Notes under the pieces: model-generated | What the model was told of the DNA's origin: nothing | Database searches by the model: none | What the model saw: only the letters and a program-made list of their open reading frames with translations | Source of the DNA: Pseudomonadota bacterium | GTDB lineage: Bacteria > Pseudomonadota > Alphaproteobacteria > Acetobacterales > Acetobacteraceae | DNA: 64,000 bases | Reading direction: 5' to 3' | Assembly (NCBI GenBank): GCA_021805565.1 | Contig: JAJZFA010000021.1 | Coordinates: 1 to 64,000, forward strand | Position numbers and translations under genes: made by a program | Part shown: piece after piece, positions 61,016 through 64,000 of the stretch | How positions within the stretch are numbered: the stretch's first letter is position 1 | How the letters are laid out: every line of letters begins with the position of its first letter

Positions 61016-62254
61016 TCAGGACGCCTTTCCAGGGTACAGCCGCCGCACCAGCAGCGGCATCGACAGTCCCTGCACGATGATCGTGAACACCACTACGCCG
61101 TAGCACACCGCCAGCAGAGTGCCGCGATACGGCGACGGTTCCAGGCTGAGCACCAGCGCGACGGAAATCCCGCCGCGCAGCCCGCCCCAGGTCAACACGG
61201 CGATTCCGCGCATTTTTGGCGCTTGCCGCAAATGCACCAGGGTTGTGGGCACCGCGACGCTGACCAGCCGCGAGACAAACGCCAGAACAATGCCGGCGGC
61301 CGCCTGCAGCAGCAGGGTCCGGCTGATTTCCACCGACAGCAGGGCGAAACCCATCAGCAGGAACAAAATCGCGTTCAATAATTCGTCCATCATGTTCCAG
61401 AACAATAACACCTGTTCCCGCGAGCGATCCGTCATCGCGAACCGGGTGGCGCGATGGCCAGTCAGCAGCCCGGCCACCACGACGGCCAAGGGACCAGATA
61501 CGTGCAGCGCCGCGGCGACGGCGTAGGTGACGGTGACCAGGGCGAGCGTGATGGTCAGTTCCAGTGCCGGATCGTCGGCCAGGCGCAGGGCACGATAAGC
61601 GATGTAGCCGGTCGCGAATCCCAGCGCGACGCCGCCGCCGGCTTCCGTCAACAGGTCCAGCCCGATGCCGCCCGCGGTCGCCGCCTGGCCGTTGGCCCAT
61701 TCCAGGGCCGCGGCGAACACCACGACGGCAACACCGTCGTTGAACAGGCTTTCGCCCATTACCACGGTCAGCAGGCCCGACGGCAGCCCCGCGTCCCTTA
61801 ACAGCCCGCCGACCGCGATCGGGTCGGTGGGTGCCAACAGCGCGCCCAGGGCGAAGCACCACGGCAGCGGAATGCCGCGGCCGAACACAAGCCAGATGCC
61901 AACCCCGTAAATCGCCGTCGCCATTGCCACGCCCAGCGTCGCCAGCGACAGCACGGTCCATTTTTGCGTCCGAAGACTGTCCATATCGACGTGCAAACTG
62001 CCGGCGAACAGCATCAGCGCCAGCAGCCCGTCCAGGAAGACATGGGGCAGGCCGGTTGCGGCGACCAAATCCCGCCACCCTTCCCGCAGTTCGGCGCTGG
62101 TTACCGCCCGATCGATCAGGATGATGACGACCGACAGCAAAAGCGACCCCGCCATCAGCGCGATGGTGCGCGGCAGATGAAGGTAGCGGTGGTTCACGAT
62201 TCCGATACCCGCCGCCAGCAGCAGCAGGGCGGCGAGGAATTCGAACGAAGACAT
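61016..62254 (-). CDS. CPA1-family cation:proton antiporter (412 aa)
   Basis: A membrane antiporter of the NhaP type with about twelve segments. ALGALLAPTDPIAVGGLL holds the TDP motif and VMGESLFNDGVAVVVF the ND motif that mark electroneutral CPA1 exchangers. LTWGGLRGGISVALVLSL is the conserved last block. Sodium or potassium exchange for protons is expected. AAGGA lies 6-7 bases before the ATG at 62254. No long cytosolic C-terminal domain is present. Confidence 0.92.
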   Translation of the reverse strand: MSSFEFLAALLLLAAGIGIVNHRYLHLPRTIALMAGSLLLSVVIILIDRAVTSAELREGWRDLVAATGLPHVFLDGLLALMLFAGSLHVDMDSLRTQKWTVLSLATLGVAMATAIYGVGIWLVFGRGIPLPWCFALGALLAPTDPIAVGGLLRDAGLPSGLLTVVMGESLFNDGVAVVVFAAALEWANGQAATAGGIGLDLLTEAGGGVALGFATGYIAYRALRLADDPALELTITLALVTVTYAVAAALHVSGPLAVVVAGLLTGHRATRFAMTDRSREQVLLFWNMMDELLNAILFLLMGFALLSVEISRTLLLQAAAGIVLAFVSRLVSVAVPTTLVHLRQAPKMRGIAVLTWGGLRGGISVALVLSLEPSPYRGTLLAVCYGVVVFTIIVQGLSMPLLVRRLYPGKAS

Positions 62255-62329
62255 CGGCGTCCTTTCCAGACGTGTTGCATGCAATCGCCATGGTCCCCAC
62301 ACTGTCGCCTCAGATGGGGGAGCAAACCG

Positions 62330-63112
62330 ATGGAAGTGCGTCTCGACGGTCGCACGGCGATCATAACCGGGTCCAGCAAAGGATTGGGCCTGGCCATGGC
62401 AAAGGAATTCGCGGCGTCCGGCGCCAATGTGGCGATCTTGGCGCGCGGTGCGGAGTCGCTGACGCAGGCACTGGCCATCGCCAGCGATGGCGCCACGGGC
62501 AAGGTCGCCACGTTTCAGTGCGATGTGTCGAAAGCCGACGATATCGCGGCGACATTCGGCGATGTCACCAGGACATTCGGGCAGGTGGACATCCTGATCA
62601 ACAATGCCGGCATTTCACGAGCGATGCCGTCGGAACAGATCGCCGACGAAGTCTGGCAGGACGATCTGGACCTGAAGCTGTTCGCCGCGATCCGTTTGTC
62701 CCGCCTGTGCTGGCCCGGCATGAAAGCCCGGAAATGGGGCCGCATTATTAACGTGCTGAACACCGGCGCGAAAGCCCCGCGCGCGAACGGGGCGCCAACC
62801 GCTGTATCCCGAGCGGCCGGGATGGCGCTGATGAAGGTGCTGGCGGGCGAGGGTGCGCCGCATGGCATCCTGGTCAACGGCATGCTGGTCGGGCTGATCG
62901 ATTCCGATCAGCATCGGCGGCGCCATATTCGGGAGGGATCGAATGAGCCCTATGAGGCGTTTGCCGCCAAGCTGGCCGCGAACATCCCGGTGGGGCGTCT
63001 CGGCAAGGCGGAGGAATTCGCCGCGATGGCCTGCTTCCTGTGCAGCGACCACGCTGGGTTCACCACCGGAACGGCGATCAACATGGATGGCGGGGCCAGC
63101 CCGGTGGTTTGA
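62330..63112 (+). CDS. SDR-fold protein lacking the YxxxK catalytic pair (260 aa)
   Basis: The Rossmann half is intact: ITGSSKGLGLAMAKEFAASG, FQCDVSKADDI and ILINNAGISRAM. In place of the usual NxSS...YxxSK the protein reads NVLNTGAKAPRANGAPTAVS followed by RAAG, so the catalytic Tyr is Thr 157, the Lys is Arg 161, and the Ser is not where expected. The ending TGTAINMDGGASPVV is normal. It therefore binds a nucleotide but may use another mechanism or be non-catalytic. GGGGGAG lies about 8 bases before the ATG. It is divergent from the antiporter gene. Confidence 0.88.
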   Translation: MEVRLDGRTAIITGSSKGLGLAMAKEFAASGANVAILARGAESLTQALAIASDGATGKVATFQCDVSKADDIAATFGDVTRTFGQVDILINNAGISRAMPSEQIADEVWQDDLDLKLFAAIRLSRLCWPGMKARKWGRIINVLNTGAKAPRANGAPTAVSRAAGMALMKVLAGEGAPHGILVNGMLVGLIDSDQHRRRHIREGSNEPYEAFAAKLAANIPVGRLGKAEEFAAMACFLCSDHAGFTTGTAINMDGGASPVV

Positions 63113-63142
63113 CCTCCGCGCCTCCCGGCCGGGCGGCGGCGG

Positions 63143-63448
63143 TCACGCGGGTGGGGCCTGAATGACAACCTTGCAGGCCTCCACGATCCGGCGGAAATCA
63201 TCCCGCGTCGTTGCCCAATCCAGGATATCGACGCGGAACGGCAGATCCGATTCGGAGAAATCCTCGGCCATGCCGCCGCGCACATCGAACGGCAGCGGCG
63301 TATCCCCGGCGATCGCGAGATCGAGATCGGAAAAGCGCCACGCGGTTCCCTTCACCCTCGAACCGAACGCCCAGACCTCGCGATCGGGCACATGTTTGCG
63401 CAGGATATCCAGGACGATCGCCAGGTGGCCGGGCGACACATCAAGCAT
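63143..63448 (-). CDS. MNT-type nucleotidyltransferase, antitoxin MntA-like (101 aa)
   Basis: The minimal nucleotidyltransferase fold is shown by EVWAFGSRVKGTAWRFSDLD, with the GSx(n)DxD active site. FRVDILDWATTRDDFRRIV closes the domain. In type VII toxin-antitoxin systems MntA adds AMP groups to the HEPN toxin and silences it. The start lies 8 bases inside the end of the HEPN-like gene, as in other such pairs. Confidence 0.88.
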   Translation of the reverse strand: MLDVSPGHLAIVLDILRKHVPDREVWAFGSRVKGTAWRFSDLDLAIAGDTPLPFDVRGGMAEDFSESDLPFRVDILDWATTRDDFRRIVEACKVVIQAPPA

Positions 63449-63863
63449 TCCTGGCCTCTAACCGGGTAAGCAAAATGCCGGCATCGGGGGTGAATGCCAG
63501 GCTGCGCGCATACACGCTGGCCGCGATGGGCGGATCGTAAGTGTGCGATGTCTGGTTCCGAGCCAAATGATACTGAAACCAGGCCTCGACATTGTCGATC
63601 AGCCCATTCTCCGCCGCGATCCGGAACAGGTCGCGGCGGGGTATGCCGTCCACGCTGGTCCGTCCGATATCCGCTTCCAATCGCCGCCGCATAAATTTCC
63701 AGGCCAGTTCGAAGGTGAACTCAAAATGCTGGATGACGCCGGACCGGATCGCCTCGCGGGTAATCGCGTCCAGACTGGCCATGAAAACCGCGTCTTCGCT
63801 TTTGGCCTGGACCGCGCGCAAGGCCATCAGGGCGTTACGGAAACTGTCGAGTTGAAGTGGCAT
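63441..63863 (-). CDS. HI0074/HEPN-type partner of the nucleotidyltransferase (140 aa)
   Basis: An all-helical protein of the nucleotidyltransferase substrate-binding (HI0074) group, which shares the HEPN fold. FEFTFELAWKFMRRRLEADI is the core helix pair and LARNQTSHTYDPPIA carries an Rx(4)H arrangement of the HEPN ribonuclease kind (Arg, then Asn, ending in His and Tyr). With the overlapping MNT gene it forms a two-gene module, toxin first, antitoxin second. Whether this copy is toxic is not known; some HI0074 proteins may only aid the transferase. Confidence 0.85.
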   Translation of the reverse strand: MPLQLDSFRNALMALRAVQAKSEDAVFMASLDAITREAIRSGVIQHFEFTFELAWKFMRRRLEADIGRTSVDGIPRRDLFRIAAENGLIDNVEAWFQYHLARNQTSHTYDPPIAASVYARSLAFTPDAGILLTRLEARNA

Positions 63864-63874
63864 GCGCGCTCCCG

Positions 63875-64000
63875 CTATTCCGCCAGAAAAGCCTCCACCG
63901 GCACCAGGGACCGGCTCGGATCTTCTTCCTGCGGCACATGCCCCAGGTCTGGCAAGGCCACCAGACGCACGTCCGGAATTGCCTTCAGATAATCCTGGGC
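63875..64000 (-). CDS. C-terminal end of an alpha/beta-hydrolase, cut by the window end
   Basis: The 41 visible residues end at TAG 63875-63877 and include LVALPDLGHVPQEEDPSRSL and VEAFLAE, which is the typical end of an alpha/beta-hydrolase with the catalytic His in GHVPQEE. The nucleophile elbow and the start lie beyond the window. It reads toward the HEPN gene on the same strand, 11 bases before its ATG, so the two may be cotranscribed. Confidence 0.8.
   Translation of the reverse strand, partial: AQDYLKAIPDVRLVALPDLGHVPQEEDPSRSLVPVEAFLAE

Noticed and set aside
1-64000. CRISPR arrays, tRNA and rRNA genes
   Set aside because: I found no regularly spaced identical repeats, no cloverleaf-like segment with a recognisable TTCGANTC block in the gaps, and no rRNA-like conserved stretch.

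Overview
The window is GC-rich, densely coded chromosomal DNA from an alphaproteobacterium, most likely of the Rhodospirillales/Acetobacteraceae type. The grounds are a fused IspD-IspF enzyme, a CtrA-type regulator with a matching TTAA-N7-TTAA box, ccmA-ccmB divergent from acnA, an iron-type superoxide dismutase, a PHB depolymerase and a Hint-domain repeat protein. The genus cannot be fixed from the sequence alone. I found no rRNA, tRNA, CRISPR array or complete insertion sequence.

Layout. 0-5.6 kb: gene fragments at the left edge, then hisI, a SnoaL-like protein and a DUF2239 gene on the minus strand (with a near-consensus promoter), then ispDF, a YXWGXW lipoprotein, an orphan HTH regulator and a CaiB/BaiF CoA-transferase on the plus strand. 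5.6-10.6 kb: a probable accessory island with a large MmeI-like restriction-modification protein, an unrecognised 283-residue protein and three kinds of repeat. 10.6-27.2 kb: metabolic genes, including an erythronate-dehydrogenase-like SDR, a ClC channel, a cupin protein, a GST, PHB depolymerase, a six-gene minus-strand catabolic run (serine hydrolase, enoyl-CoA hydratase, MmgE/PrpD protein, SDR, MBL-fold hydrolase, LysE exporter), a paired set of arsenosugar-type glycosyltransferases, an FMN-dependent 2-hydroxyacid oxidase and PmbA/TldE.

27.2-43.4 kb is the centrepiece: a Tad (Flp) pilus locus. On the minus strand flp, cpaA, cpaB, cpaC, cpaD, cpaE, cpaF, tadB, tadC and tadD form a run with most genes overlapping by a few bases. 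A second minus-strand run holds a large TadG-like protein, a TadF-like and a TadE protein. Between and beside them lie a polytopic membrane protein divergent from flp, a LuxR-type regulator with a degenerate receiver, a CtrA paralogue also with a degenerate receiver, and a small lytic transglycosylase. A perfect CtrA box lies upstream of the LuxR-type gene. Together this looks like a cell-cycle-linked programme for building a surface pilus.

43.4-64 kb: a monooxygenase-like protein, a Tat-exported phosphoesterase, an unrecognised 138-residue protein behind an inverted repeat, ccmB-ccmA, acnA, sodB, an MHS-family transporter, a 1,856-residue self-duplicated beta-rich protein ending in a Hint domain, a GNAT enzyme, an orphan ParA coupled to a CopD-like membrane protein, a CPA1 antiporter, an SDR that lacks the YxxxK residues, a HEPN/MNT toxin-antitoxin pair, and the end of an alpha/beta hydrolase cut by the window edge.
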